A stretch of DNA of 64,000 bases from Skeletonema tropicum (taxonomy: Eukaryota > Bacillariophyta > Thalassiosirophyceae > Thalassiosirales > Thalassiosiraceae): NCBI GenBank assembly GCA_037178625.1, contig CM074127.1, forward strand, positions 4,774,001-4,838,000. The letters are read 5' to 3'. Made by a program: the position numbers and the translations under genes. Under the pieces are notes generated by a model. It did no database searches. It had not been told where the DNA came from and saw only the letters and a list, made by a program, of their open reading frames with translations. Of this stretch, positions 9,532 to 20,105 are shown one piece after another (within the stretch, counting starts at the first letter, position 1; every line of letters begins with the position of its first letter).

Positions 9532-11061
9532 CTACGCCGTAACATCTTTACCCTCAGCTTCAGACTTCATCACTATGTCATCCATAACTTTGAACCAAGA
9601 TTCACCCTGAGTGTTCCTAAACTTTCCTTGTGGGTCAAATTCCTTCATCAAATTGACGAACTCAGCAATACGAGGAAATTGCTCGACAACATAATAAGGG
9701 TCTGTGTTGTCCATCCCCTTAGCCCAGTGCTTCCTGAAGCCAATCGGCTTCAATTTGGACTCAATATCGTCGAAGAAGGCCTTGGAGACGTCAGCCTTGG
9801 CTTGGAAGTCGATCCACATGGCATCGCGTCCCTGGCAACAGCTGAGCATGGCGTCATCTTGCTTCGAGGTGCGGATCTCAAAGTTATAGTACGGAATTCT
9901 AGTGTGACCGCAGTACTCTTTAACGGTTTGGAGCACTTCCCTATTCTTCTTGAAATCGAAGTTGAACTCAATATCGGCATGAGGGATGCCATTGTTTCTT
10001 TCCTTGCACAGCACATGGTTGTACTGTCCACAATAGTGTCCCAAACGGAGGAGCTGAGAATCGAGTACGCACTCCAAGATCTGATCAGCCTGGTCTAACG
10101 CGTTGTTCTTGCAGTGAATAAGGTACTGCTCAAGCATGGCCTTCTCCTCTTTCTCACGGAAGTTGATGTAGCTGTAGTTATCTGTCGCCCCCCTTCCTAC
10201 AGCTGCTTCGCGACTTTCTACAGGATTGGCTGTCCATATGGTTGCTTTGTTAATACTTGCGTATACCACAATTCTAGCGTACTTGTTTGATTTCATCACA
10301 TCCTCAAAACACTCGATCATTTCATCGTAGGAGACAACAGTCATACGTGCCTCCAATATCTGGAGTGGTACAACCTCGATCTCAACCTCGATAACAGCTC
10401 CAAAGACTCCCATACTAGGGGCCATGGCAGCAAAGAGAGTAGGGTCCGTTTCTTTGGAGATCTCGGTGATGCTACCGTCAGGCTTGACGAGAGTGTATGA
10501 CCTGACAAAATCATGTAGACTAGGAATGGTCAGTGCTCCACCGTGGGTTCCAGTCATGACGGCGCCAGAGATGGTCTGCCAATCAATGGTACCAAGCGTG
10601 CCGATCGCCAAGCCATAGGGCTCCAGGGCGTCACAGAGGTCATGGATCCGGACGCCTGCCTGGCAGCGGACCATCCTTGACTTCGGATCGATGCAGGTGA
10701 TTTCGTCGAGGTTGGTCAAGGACATAATGATGCCCTCTGATGCAATTAGTGGTGCGCAACTGTGCAATGCACCTGCACAGCGGATCTTATCGTTTGACTT
10801 GACAAGCTCCACAACTTCATCGGTTGAGTTTGGAAACCTGAATTGAGCGACGTCAGCCTTGACAGTCTCGGCCCAGTTCGTTACAGACACATTATCGAGC
10901 GTGCACTCATCTTGTTCGACCACTATGTTCGTCTTGACCAATCCTTCAAGAGATACTGTCGAGACTTGACGATGATTGTCTGTAATAACCATGGTGCTTG
11001 ATGTTGGATGAACAATGATGTAAGTTGTTTCTGCCTGCTCTGTGTGCATAAAGCAGGCCAT
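9532..11061 (-). CDS. FAD-linked aldonolactone oxidase (L-gulono/arabinono/galactono-1,4-lactone type)
   Basis: 509 aa in one exon. The N-terminal half (about residues 60-235) is a PCMH-type FAD domain with IRCAGALHSCAP, where the His matches the covalent FAD-His of VAO-family lactone oxidases, and TISGAVMTGTHGG for FAD phosphate binding. The C-terminal half is the ALO domain and ends with the diagnostic FRKHWAKGMD (the HWAK motif). Family enzymes oxidise sugar 1,4-lactones to ascorbate or its analogues. The exact lactone and electron acceptor cannot be told from sequence, and no clear transit peptide is visible. A second in-frame Met (MVITDNHRQ) lies about 24 residues in. Confidence 0.85.
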   Translation of the reverse strand: MACFMHTEQAETTYIIVHPTSSTMVITDNHRQVSTVSLEGLVKTNIVVEQDECTLDNVSVTNWAETVKADVAQFRFPNSTDEVVELVKSNDKIRCAGALHSCAPLIASEGIIMSLTNLDEITCIDPKSRMVRCQAGVRIHDLCDALEPYGLAIGTLGTIDWQTISGAVMTGTHGGALTIPSLHDFVRSYTLVKPDGSITEISKETDPTLFAAMAPSMGVFGAVIEVEIEVVPLQILEARMTVVSYDEMIECFEDVMKSNKYARIVVYASINKATIWTANPVESREAAVGRGATDNYSYINFREKEEKAMLEQYLIHCKNNALDQADQILECVLDSQLLRLGHYCGQYNHVLCKERNNGIPHADIEFNFDFKKNREVLQTVKEYCGHTRIPYYNFEIRTSKQDDAMLSCCQGRDAMWIDFQAKADVSKAFFDDIESKLKPIGFRKHWAKGMDNTDPYYVVEQFPRIAEFVNLMKEFDPQGKFRNTQGESWFKVMDDIVMKSEAEGKDVTA

Positions 11062-11737
11062 TGGCAGTTATTTGCTGCCTAATGAAAGCACCGCTGCGCA
11101 CAGCAATGGTCAAAATTCAAAATTCTCCAGCGCAGCCTTGTCCGGCCGGGAGGGGGCTCCTTACCGACTGCATTGGATTTCTTTGACGTGGCGTGATGGG
11201 CGACCACCGACCACCGACCACGCCCGAGGGGGGGCCATCCACAGAGCGTAGAACTAAGAGGAATACAAGAAAACTACATCATGCACCAATTACAAATCAA
11301 TGTACTTAACTTGTGTGTGCCTTCGAGTTCTTTCTTCATTGTCAATTCTCACACAACTATTTTACAGACTGTCAGAACTTGCCAGCATCGGCAATTGATT
11401 GAGCAAAGATTGACAACCGAGCGAGCACGTAGAGAAGGAGGCCCGGTACAGTTCACACACATATATAGCGAAATGAATGGTGGATCTCATTTGAGTCCCG
11501 GTTCTATGTTAATCTTCGGCAACAAACCTAATTCATGAGAAAATACATTCTAAATCGTAAATACTTAGATATCTAGAGAGAACCGGTTCGCGTTGTTCCG
11601 CGGTAAAAGTGTCAAAATTTATTTTTGCCAAACACACGCAAGTAAACACACTTTGTTGTTCTCTCTGTGTATCAGAGGTATTGTACTAAGGCTAGAGCTG
11701 TTGCCCGTTATTTTATTGAAAAATAGTAATATCGTTG
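11062..11737. promoter_or_regulatory. Intergenic between two divergent genes, probable shared promoter
   Basis: 676 bp between the lactone oxidase (minus) and the phytase-like/MFS gene (plus), so it should contain both promoters. Near 11205-11225 there is a short tandem repeat (cgaccaccgaccaccgacca). Open frames at 11042-11251 and 11281-11538 are short, lack motifs and are not called. No unmistakable TATA box is seen. Confidence 0.4.
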
Positions 11738-14700
11738 ATGATGCAGTTGCTGCTACTCGTTAGACTTCGTCTTCTACTTGCTGCCACACACACGTTGGTT
11801 GAAGTTGAAGGTGCCGACGACAACACAAAATCAACATACGCAGCAGCTGACAGCTCAGCAGCTCAATCACTACAGCTCTACGCAACAGCTTTGATGGAAA
11901 CTCCAAACGAGTATGATTTCTACAGCATAAGTGGCATTAGTTTCGATGCAAAGACCAAACGGTGGTCGGGTATCACAGAAGGTAATCCTGGTGCCTTGAA
12001 GGCTGGACGTGTTGCTGTAGCAGTGGAAGCTCCCAAGATTTTCGAATTCGAAGTGACCTGGGAGCGATACAATAACAATACTTCGCCCAGAGGTACAGTA
12101 AACGTTTTGAATAGGGCTGATATCGAACCTAGTGATGGGCTCAAGGCTGAAGGAATGGTCAAGGTGCCATGCGGCGAAAGCGATGGAGATGCGGCTTATC
12201 CGGCGGCGGCGGAATATTGGGTAGTAAGCGAAGCCAATTCGAACACACAACTCACTAATTCTTATTTCTCCAAGAATTTTGGTAATCCAGATTGGAACAC
12301 ATTTTCGCCTGCATCCTTCAGAAATTCTAGATTTATTCGTGTCACGTCAAATGGAGCGCTAATTGAAGAGATTGGATTGCCAAGCTTCATGTTGTGGGAT
12401 GGTAAATACCATTATGATCCAATGAAATGTTACGGTAATCGTGTGCAAAAGGGGTTACATGTGCTGAGCTACTTGGAGTCTTCAAACCTCACATCAACTC
12501 CATCTCAATTGATAATGATACCTCAGTTTGCTCTCTATCAAGATGGACCTGAGCCAACAATATTTCAAGGAAGTCAAACGAGGATCTTGTTTTGGGACAT
12601 AATCGATGATGGCTCTTCCTGCCCTACTGAGGTGCAATACTCGCATTCGTTCAGATATGAAACAAGTAGGAAGGAAATAGAAGTGTTTCAAAAGGGGGCC
12701 CATCATGTGAAAGGCGTTTTTGCTGCGTTGGCCATATCCCCCACAGAGCTACTGGTTTCGGACACAGAGTTCTTTGAAGGCTTTGGTAGAAACGAATATT
12801 TGTCTGATGTCTTTTATGTGAGATATGACGAGAATGCAACAGTGGATCACTGCGCATCATTGGCGGACTGTGACGTTCCAATTCCACAAAAGCGTCACTT
12901 GATACGAAGGCATCACGATTATGAATTATCTAGTATTGTATTCGGCCCTACAGTTGAACTTGACGGCAAGAATCTATCTACCCTAGTCATGAGCTTCGAA
13001 GATGATGATTTGGTGGGTGTCCTTCTCGAGCAGTACATATTCGACGCTTCCAAGCTTGACCTGGAGCCACTGTTTGATAGTAACGTCAGTTCTGTGGAGT
13101 TTTTGACTAGGCGATACATTGCTGTTTGGCTTGGGGTGGGGGTCTTCATCCTTGGTATTGCGCTTCAACATTACTGGTTGTCTAAACAAAAGCGCAAGAG
13201 CAAGAGTAACAACAATAACATCACTTCATTGGGCCAACAAGATCAGCAAGGTGACGAAGAAATCAAATTTTGCGGAATCAACTACAAGACTTATATAATA
13301 GCGAGTGCGGTCATCAACTCTTGCCTCCTAGGCGGTGTAGTATTTGGCTTCCCTGCTTTGGTTCTAATCCTTCGCCAGGAGGGTGTCTTTGCTGAAGTCT
13401 GTTCGTGTGGCACTTTCTGCTCTGGCCAGCAAGAACAATTTGCCATGCTGTCATCATTAGGATTCGCGGTAGGCATCGGCTCGCGTCTCTTCGGAGGTCT
13501 CTTCCTTGACAAGTTCGGTCCAAAGGTCACATCCACCTTTTCGGGTTTGTTGTCATCTGCTGCCTTTCTTGTATTGGCTACAGCACGCAACAGTGAGCGT
13601 CTGTCTCAAGTTATTAAACCTGCTTGGATTATATTAGCACTGGGAGGTGCAGCGATGCACTTGACAAGTTTCCACACCTCAAACTTGCAACAAGACAAGG
13701 CACGAAAAGGCCAAGCATCTGTCTACATCTCAGCTGGATTTGGAGCTGGATCTTTAGTCCTTCCTATCCTCCAGCTAATCAATCAGTATGGCAACGTCAG
13801 CTTCCAGGCTATCTGCGCCTTTTACGCTGGTATTGCACTACTTTTGACGATAAATTGCTTCTTCCATCAGCCCTGGCGAGCGTGGAATGCCATTGGAAGC
13901 CATGCGACTCTTGACTTGAATTGCTTTCGCATCGAATGGTGGCCTACTTTTGCTCCTCCCCCAACTGAGACTGAGAGGGATGAGGAGGGAAGCGGAAGCA
14001 ATCGTCGGGATAGTTTTATTCGTAGTCGTCACAACTTTTGGAGGCTTCATGCGATCAAGGGCCAAACTGATCCAAAATTTCTCCCCCTCAACCAAATATT
14101 GATGAGCTTCCAGTTCTGGGGAGAATGCTTTTGGTTCTCTGGGAACGTTTTCTTCCTAACATACTACCAGTCAACAATTAGCCAGGTCTTATTCGCTCTG
14201 GGGGACGCCAAGGTCAATGATGATGTCGACAGCTTTGCCAACAACATTTTCAAAAGGGTAGCAATCTTCTTCAATGGATTTGGCTTCCTTTGGGCACCTA
14301 CTGTTGCTTACCTGCAAAAGTCGAAGTCGATATACTTCCGAATCTCCATGGAGATTAGCATGGCATTCATAGCCTGTGTTCTTCTAGCGATTCCAACGAT
14401 TGAATTACAAATCTTGACGTTTGTGATTCAAGCCTTCGTCAGGCTCCAGATCTTCTCTTACCACTTCTCTTACCTACAAGAACGGTTCGGCTTTCGGCAT
14501 TTTGGCTTCTTAAATGGTATTTCATCATTGGTGGCAGGTTTGATCGGGCTTTGTGGGTATGGACTTCAAATCTTTTCTATATATCAGGCTGATGGAAGCT
14601 TCACGATTAGTTATATAATTGTAGCAGCGGTCATTCTATCTACTTTGGCATTCCCCATCGTTCTGAAGCGACTTGACACGAAAGAGCAGCAACAGCGTGA

Positions 14701-14776
14701 GCAAGAGGCGCAAGTTTCGAAGGCAATTGATGAAAGTGAGAAAGCAACAGCAGTAGCATCCTCTTCGGCTGCATAA
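11738..14776 (+). CDS. Phytase-like esterase ectodomain fused to an MFS transporter (SLC43-like)
   Basis: About 1,012 aa in one exon, starting at the first ATG (11738). A signal peptide (LLLLVRLRLLLAATHT) is followed at residues 62-445 by a fold resembling the 'esterase-like activity of phytase' family. Matching elements are FYSISGISFD, EGMVKV, YWVVSEANSNT, IEEIGLPSFML, NRVQKGLHVLS and SQTRILFWD. A single membrane helix near 460-480 leads into about 12 further helices (510-980). These carry the MFS inter-helix motif RLFGGLFLDKFGPKV and resemble SLC43/FMP42-type carriers. The likely topology is an outward-facing hydrolase tethered to a transporter, which would suit release and uptake of a phosphorylated or esterified nutrient. 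Substrate and catalytic activity are not shown by the sequence. Both halves share one uninterrupted frame. Confidence 0.8.
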   Translation: MMQLLLLVRLRLLLAATHTLVEVEGADDNTKSTYAAADSSAAQSLQLYATALMETPNEYDFYSISGISFDAKTKRWSGITEGNPGALKAGRVAVAVEAPKIFEFEVTWERYNNNTSPRGTVNVLNRADIEPSDGLKAEGMVKVPCGESDGDAAYPAAAEYWVVSEANSNTQLTNSYFSKNFGNPDWNTFSPASFRNSRFIRVTSNGALIEEIGLPSFMLWDGKYHYDPMKCYGNRVQKGLHVLSYLESSNLTSTPSQLIMIPQFALYQDGPEPTIFQGSQTRILFWDIIDDGSSCPTEVQYSHSFRYETSRKEIEVFQKGAHHVKGVFAALAISPTELLVSDTEFFEGFGRNEYLSDVFYVRYDENATVDHCASLADCDVPIPQKRHLIRRHHDYELSSIVFGPTVELDGKNLSTLVMSFEDDDLVGVLLEQYIFDASKLDLEPLFDSNVSSVEFLTRRYIAVWLGVGVFILGIALQHYWLSKQKRKSKSNNNNITSLGQQDQQGDEEIKFCGINYKTYIIASAVINSCLLGGVVFGFPALVLILRQEGVFAEVCSCGTFCSGQQEQFAMLSSLGFAVGIGSRLFGGLFLDKFGPKVTSTFSGLLSSAAFLVLATARNSERLSQVIKPAWIILALGGAAMHLTSFHTSNLQQDKARKGQASVYISAGFGAGSLVLPILQLINQYGNVSFQAICAFYAGIALLLTINCFFHQPWRAWNAIGSHATLDLNCFRIEWWPTFAPPPTETERDEEGSGSNRRDSFIRSRHNFWRLHAIKGQTDPKFLPLNQILMSFQFWGECFWFSGNVFFLTYYQSTISQVLFALGDAKVNDDVDSFANNIFKRVAIFFNGFGFLWAPTVAYLQKSKSIYFRISMEISMAFIACVLLAIPTIELQILTFVIQAFVRLQIFSYHFSYLQERFGFRHFGFLNGISSLVAGLIGLCGYGLQIFSIYQADGSFTISYIIVAAVILSTLAFPIVLKRLDTKEQQQREQEAQVSKAIDESEKATAVASSSAA

Positions 14777-15077
14777 ACGATGTTGACATGATTCCAAGTA
14801 CTTGGCCCACGAAGGTACATTATTCATATGAGCTTTAGATTGCAGCAAAATATTGAACTCGGTAGCAAATGAACAAATGGATTTTTTCAATGTTGCAGCA
14901 ACATTTTCGGCAAAGGTGGCATTATGGTTGGAGGGACTGATTCTTTCATTTTTGGAGATGATTTTGGTGAAACGATTTGAGAAGCAAAAGACTGAGCTAA
15001 AGGAAAAGACAAGTTAAAGAAGACTAACTTTTCAATGACTTCTTTTCGTCGGCATAGAGAAACAAGATGTCCAATCA
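14777..15077. other. Convergent intergenic region
   Basis: 301 bp between the 3' ends of the transporter fusion (plus) and the PDH E1 fusion (minus). No gene or clear structure is seen. Both 3' UTRs must lie here. Confidence 0.5.
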
Positions 15078-17983
15078 TCAAACTTCGTTTGCACAGAGCT
15101 TCGTCACACCCTCAATCAAATCAGCGCTACGTTTCACAACGACCCTCTCAATTGGCGACGCGTAAGGAACGGGAGTATTTTCCATCGCAAGCCTGATCAC
15201 TGGCGCATCCAACAGGTCAAACATCTCCTCGCACACTCTAGAGCTAATGGTTGCTCCTACTCCGCCACTTTGGGTAGATTCATCCAAGATACAGACCTTG
15301 TTCGTGCGTTGTAAGCTCTCACGAATCGTGTCCATATCGAGTGGTTTCAATGTGCGAAGCTCAATCAGATCAATATCCATGCCCTTTTTTTGCAATTGCT
15401 CAATTGAATCGATTGATTCTTTCACGCCGTGAAGATATGTCAAGACTGTAACAGCATTACCTGATTTGACGCTTTCGTCACTTGCCTTGTGTAGAAAAGC
15501 TCCCTTTAGGGGCATGCACTGCCCCAGATTGACAGTACCCTTGATTTCTTTCATTAGTTTGACTGGAAAGATCAAGAAGCAAGGTCCATCATCACGAATC
15601 ACTGTACGTATAATCGCATTGAAGACATGTTAGCATTGAAATCCGGTAATAGCGACGATGAAACATATCAGTGCAACTCACTGGACTTTGTGATACCATA
15701 AGCTGCCGCAGGACTCGAAGCAGTAGCAATCTTTAAGCCTGGCACGCCCATGATGTAGGCATGTAAAGGCTGACTGTGCTCAGCACCGAGAGCTTGATCT
15801 GGAGCTGTTCCTCCAGCACCAAGTATCGTGATTGGCAGCTTAAACTGTCCACCACTCTGCAAGTACGTGTTTCCGCAGGAGGCAATCTCCGCCATTCCAT
15901 AGATACCAAAGTTTGCGTTCATCAGCTCCACTATCGGGCGATATCCATTCATTGCTTCTCCGATTGTTTTGCCAATAAAATGACCTTCATCAATAATCTC
16001 ATCAGATGCTCGCATTGATCCGTAAGTCTGCTGTGTTAACCCGGGTATGCCATATGACGATCCAGCTTGCAAATCCTCAGCTTGTAAGGTTGTTGTTGGA
16101 TCCCGAAGCATCTCTTCATGAATGGCTAGATTGACGGCCTCAGCAATTGTAATGAGTCCATCCTCTGCCTTCTTCCTCAGTGCATCGATGTGAGAATTGA
16201 TGTTCTTCAATTGCTCGGAGGAAATTGTCTTCTTATTGACAGATTCAGCGAATGATGGTGGAGCAATACTGTTGTAATCACTACCATGGGGAGTAGGATA
16301 CTCCAGCTCCTTAGCAAGGTCAGCCTTTGGAAAAGGCGAGCCATCAGCAAAAGCGGCGGCATCGTTAACAATTTTCTGTTCATCTTTCTTCGCTGCCTTC
16401 AGTTCTTCGGGAGTGAATGTGCCGTCAGCGGTGTACTTTGCCTCAAAGGCTTTGATGGGGTCATAATGTTTACGTGCCCAAATCTTCTCATCCTTCCGTC
16501 CGCGCTCATGCTCTGGATCGGCTGGAGAATGACCCATGAAGCGGTAAGTATGGATTTGCATCACAGCTGCTCCCTGCCCACTGCGGATATAGTCAGTCAC
16601 GGCACGACCAGCCTTTGCAACGTCTGCAGCATGCAAGCCGTCGACAAGAAGTCCAGGGACACCGTAATGTTCGCCGAGTGTGAATTGCATCGTATTAGCA
16701 GCGACATCTTCAGTGAAGGTGTTGATTGCCCGACCATTGTCAATAATTATAATCAACAATGGCAATTTAAGCTTGGAGCAAGTATTCAGAAGTGAACTGA
16801 GGCGCGCATTATGGGATCCACCGTCTCCAACGAAGACAACAGCAATCCTATCATCCTTCGCCTTGTCAGATACTTCTTGACTCGACAATACCTTGATGAT
16901 ATCACCATCCTCCAAGTCTTTGTCCACAAGTCCGAGTTCGCCATCCAATAGGATACTCTTGGCCGCACCAGCGGAGTAGGAGAGCTGTTCGGCAACAAGT
17001 GCCCATCCCCCCTGGAAACGATTCTTTTTGTCATCATAGATATGCATCGAGCCGCCGCAACCTTGACAGCATCCTTCTGATTTCATACAAAGCTCTGCCA
17101 TGAGCTTCCTTGGATCCACACCGGAACCCAAAGCGTGAGTATGTTCACGGTAGTATGAAAGCTTCTTATCCTCTTTCTTGAGGACCGATGATATCATTGC
17201 TGGTACAGACTCTCTTTTTGCATGAACAGATATGGCATATGAGTAATGAGCTGGACACGACAAAAGGCACAATTCTATTGCAATGAAACTCACTGTCCAT
17301 TATCCAAATGCATGAATCCTGTTGATGAATTATTGGGAACAAAAGGTTCAGCTCTATCGAAAGTGCGAGAAAATGAAATCGTGTTCTGAAGACTCACCCC
17401 GTATCTTGTTCATCATGTATTTCTGGTTGCATGCAGCTTCAAACTGTCTTGCCAATTGCATTGATGAGTATATGTTCAACAGTGATTCTTTGTCTTCAAT
17501 CTCTTGACTAATCTTTTCCAATTCTTGATGACCAAAGCCAAAGTTGCACATTAGTTGCCTCTTGATTCCATCCCAAGAAGTCAACTTTGGGTCTGGAGGA
17601 GGTCTCATTATATTCTTTTCATCCTCGCGCCCATCAATGTGATGTACCTTTCCTTCTGGATTCAGTGCTGCAGATAATGCATCGGCCTCATTGTTCATGA
17701 GAAACGTATGTGATCCAGGCATCTCGATATCCACATCAGACATTTGTGCTTGCTCAAGCATGAATGCATCAGCATCTTCTACTACGTCTACGTTAACGTT
17801 AGACTCGTTCCTGTTGATCAAAGGAGTCTTGGCGTAGAATAGCTTTGTCTCTCGAAGAAGATGATTGGGTGAGAGACGATGAAGATCATCGTGGCTCGTC
17901 GAAGTTGAGCGGATATGAAGTGTGGAAGGAATAGAGAATCCCGATGTAAAAGCAAACAATGACAAGTTGATAAGTTGTTTCAT
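15078..17983 (-). CDS. Pyruvate dehydrogenase E1, alpha and beta subunits fused, probably plastidial
   Basis: Minus-strand exons 17983-17398, 17318-17294 (25 nt), 17213-15682 and 15601-15078, giving 888 aa. The alpha part has FMHLDNGQ (encoded by the microexon), YREHTHALGSGV, EGCCQGCGGSMHIYD, the ThDP motif VVFVGDGGSHN with IIDNGRAIN, and YRFMGHSPADPE. About residue 555 starts the beta part (ITIAEAVNLAIHEE, PIVELMNANFG, GAGGTAPDQALGAEHSQ, ELRTLKPLDMDTI, APVIRL). Decarboxylation of pyruvate (or a branched 2-oxo acid) for the E2 lipoyl carrier is the family role. The N-terminus MKQLINLSLFAFTSG-FSIP fits a diatom bipartite plastid presequence with Phe at +1. It is followed by a 150-residue acidic linker. 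The E1alpha motifs look more like plastid than mitochondrial PDH. BCKDH-type activity is the main alternative. Confidence 0.87.
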
Positions 17984-18770
17984 TTTGGTAGTTATGATTT
18001 GAGTAATTTCTTAGAATAATAAATAAATGTTTGGTAAAAGTTATGAAGAGAAATAGACAAGACAGCACTACTTATAGATGAATTGGCAAATCTTTCGACT
18101 GTGCCTGCCTTTCGCGGAGTTGGCAGAGTTCTGGTATTGCGTCGCTGCGTTTCTATCATCGGTGCGTGGGCAATGGATGAGAATCCGAACCCGAACCCGA
18201 ACCTTCTCATTTTTTCGGCATCTCGATATTCGGCTATGCAGCTTTAGACGATGTTCACTACAACATGAACCATTCTTCATATAAAGTTCAACCTGCAACA
18301 TGTTTATGCTTCCTCATCGTCCTGGCAAACTTAGACCTTCCCCTGCATTGCTCCGTCCATCTTCGGATGATGACGCAATCTGTAGCGATAGACCCTCAAC
18401 TTCTTCAAAACGTAGCTGCTCGGAGTCATATGATTTGTTCAAAAGGTGCTCGACAAGAAATGTCAGCACCGAGAATATGTCTTGCAGTGATGTTATATCG
18501 TCATACATGTCTTGTGCAATGAAGGAATGTTATATGTAACAGAAATTTTAAAGTACGCCTGTGGACCCGATAGAGGCGACATTACCTTCTATGCTAAGTG
18601 ATAACGAACATGTGCTGCGATAGCTATATATTTCCCAGATCGCACCCCATGCAATGAAAGAATGTTAGAATTCAGACGAAGATAGACAAAATATTATCGA
18701 AGTATTTGTAAAAACTCTAGAAGACACAGTTTTCAACACCTGCTTACTTTAACCAGAACATGTTTATTTT
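17984..18770. other. Intergenic between PDH E1 promoter and the oxidoreductase 3' end
   Basis: 787 bp. The PDH E1 fusion is transcribed leftwards from 17983, so its promoter is here. The oxidoreductase 3' end borders the right side. A small direct repeat (ccgaacccgaacccgaacc) lies near 18185-18203. An ATG frame at 18300-18539 (79 codons, Ser-rich) has no homologue I recognise and is left uncalled. Confidence 0.4.
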
Positions 18771-19847
18771 CTAACTTTGCAACGAAATGACTACTTTTCC
18801 ATGTGCACATCTCTTTTGCATTATAGTGAACCCTTCCTTGACCCCCTTCTCGGTAAAGGCAAGAGGAGATACAGGGTCAAGAACAATCTTCATCGTCCCA
18901 TCTTCAACGAGCTTGGTGACATTTGCCAAATCTCCTGATTGAACATTCAGTCCATTATGCCAGATGTATTGTGGAGTATATGGCAACAATTTAGTCCAAA
19001 CTTCACGCCATTGCATTGGCAAAAAAAGAGTACTTAGCTGCCACCAATTGTGGGCTTCTGGCAGTGCATCGTCCGAAGTCAAAGCAACAAACTTCCCTGC
19101 TGATGCCTTGAGCAATCGGAATTGTCTCGCTTTCCGCCAAGCGTCATAACCAACGGCTAGATCAATAATCAAGTCAAACTGCTTGCCATTTTGCAACTCG
19201 CTGCTTTCGTACCAATTCTCATCCTTATAGTTTATCACCACATCAGCTCCAAGTGAGAGCATGAGGTCTCTTTGAGTAGACGTCGTTGCAATAAACGAGG
19301 CGCCCCGTGCTTTCAAGAGCTGTATCAGGAAGCATCCAACGCCACCACTCCCACCAAGCACCAAGGCACGATCGCCTTCACAACAATACTTGTTGGCTGC
19401 CATCATGGCGGTCAATGCAGTACTCGTAAGCGTAGACGACTCGACGATAGGTATGTTGGTGGATGCCAACTCGACAAGCGATTCTTTGACGACTATGAAC
19501 TCTGCCAATCCATTCAATGGTCGAGGCAATTCAAACATGGCAACGACTGGATCACCTGCCTTAAAACGAGAATTGGGATCCGCTTCAACGACGCGACCAC
19601 TAATGTCACCGCCAGGAATGTAGGGGAAGCCTCCCGGAGGTTCTTGTATAAATATATGTCCTGCAAGCACTCTAACATCACCAGGTGATAACGCACAGGC
19701 TTGAACTTTAATTAGCACTTGCCCTTTCTTTCTGGTTGGAATGGGGTAATTGTCACACATGGATAGGAGCGAGTCGATATCCTGCCCGTGTGCGGATGCA
19801 AGGATGCATTTCATTGTTGCTGTCTTCGATATGTCTTGTACACTCAT
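18771..19847 (-). CDS. Zinc-independent MDR oxidoreductase, quinone reductase-like
   Basis: 358 aa, one exon, the usual MDR length. The GroES-like N-terminal half has VQACALSPGDVRVLAG and YIPGGDISGRVVE; the Rossmann half has the NAD(P)H motif LVLGGSGGVGCFLIQL. The catalytic-zinc and structural-zinc Cys sets of alcohol dehydrogenases are absent, which points to the quinone oxidoreductase, enoyl reductase or RTN4IP1-like branches. The reaction would be NAD(P)H-dependent reduction of a quinone or an activated alkene. The substrate is unknown. No targeting peptide is obvious. Confidence 0.85.
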   Translation of the reverse strand: MSVQDISKTATMKCILASAHGQDIDSLLSMCDNYPIPTRKKGQVLIKVQACALSPGDVRVLAGHIFIQEPPGGFPYIPGGDISGRVVEADPNSRFKAGDPVVAMFELPRPLNGLAEFIVVKESLVELASTNIPIVESSTLTSTALTAMMAANKYCCEGDRALVLGGSGGVGCFLIQLLKARGASFIATTSTQRDLMLSLGADVVINYKDENWYESSELQNGKQFDLIIDLAVGYDAWRKARQFRLLKASAGKFVALTSDDALPEAHNWWQLSTLFLPMQWREVWTKLLPYTPQYIWHNGLNVQSGDLANVTKLVEDGTMKIVLDPVSPLAFTEKGVKEGFTIMQKRCAHGKVVISLQS

Positions 19848-20105
19848 TTTCCTTCTTTGCGCTGTAGCGATGATTTCAGTCTAAATTTGATGTGCAGGTT
19901 ATTACGTAGGTCGAGCTTTTGTTTGTTTTGCATCAACAGCAGACTGCTGAAGCACTCCACTGGACTTATGTATGGGACTCTACCAACACAGGCGTTCTCA
20001 TTCCATCATTCGGACAATTCATCCTTTCCCATCGAGCAATCATTCATTTCAGTCGCCTAGAGAGAGAGAGATGGAACAACCGACGACCAGCGTCTCTAAT
20101 AGAAC

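Noticed and set aside
9628..10098. 156-codon plus-strand frame
   Set aside because: Complement of the lactone oxidase coding sequence.
11281..11538. 85-codon open frame in the intergenic region
   Set aside because: No motif, in a probable bidirectional promoter.
18300..18539. 79-codon Ser-rich ORF
   Set aside because: It has an ATG and some phospho-site-like composition but no homologue I know, no splice support and a shadow frame alongside.
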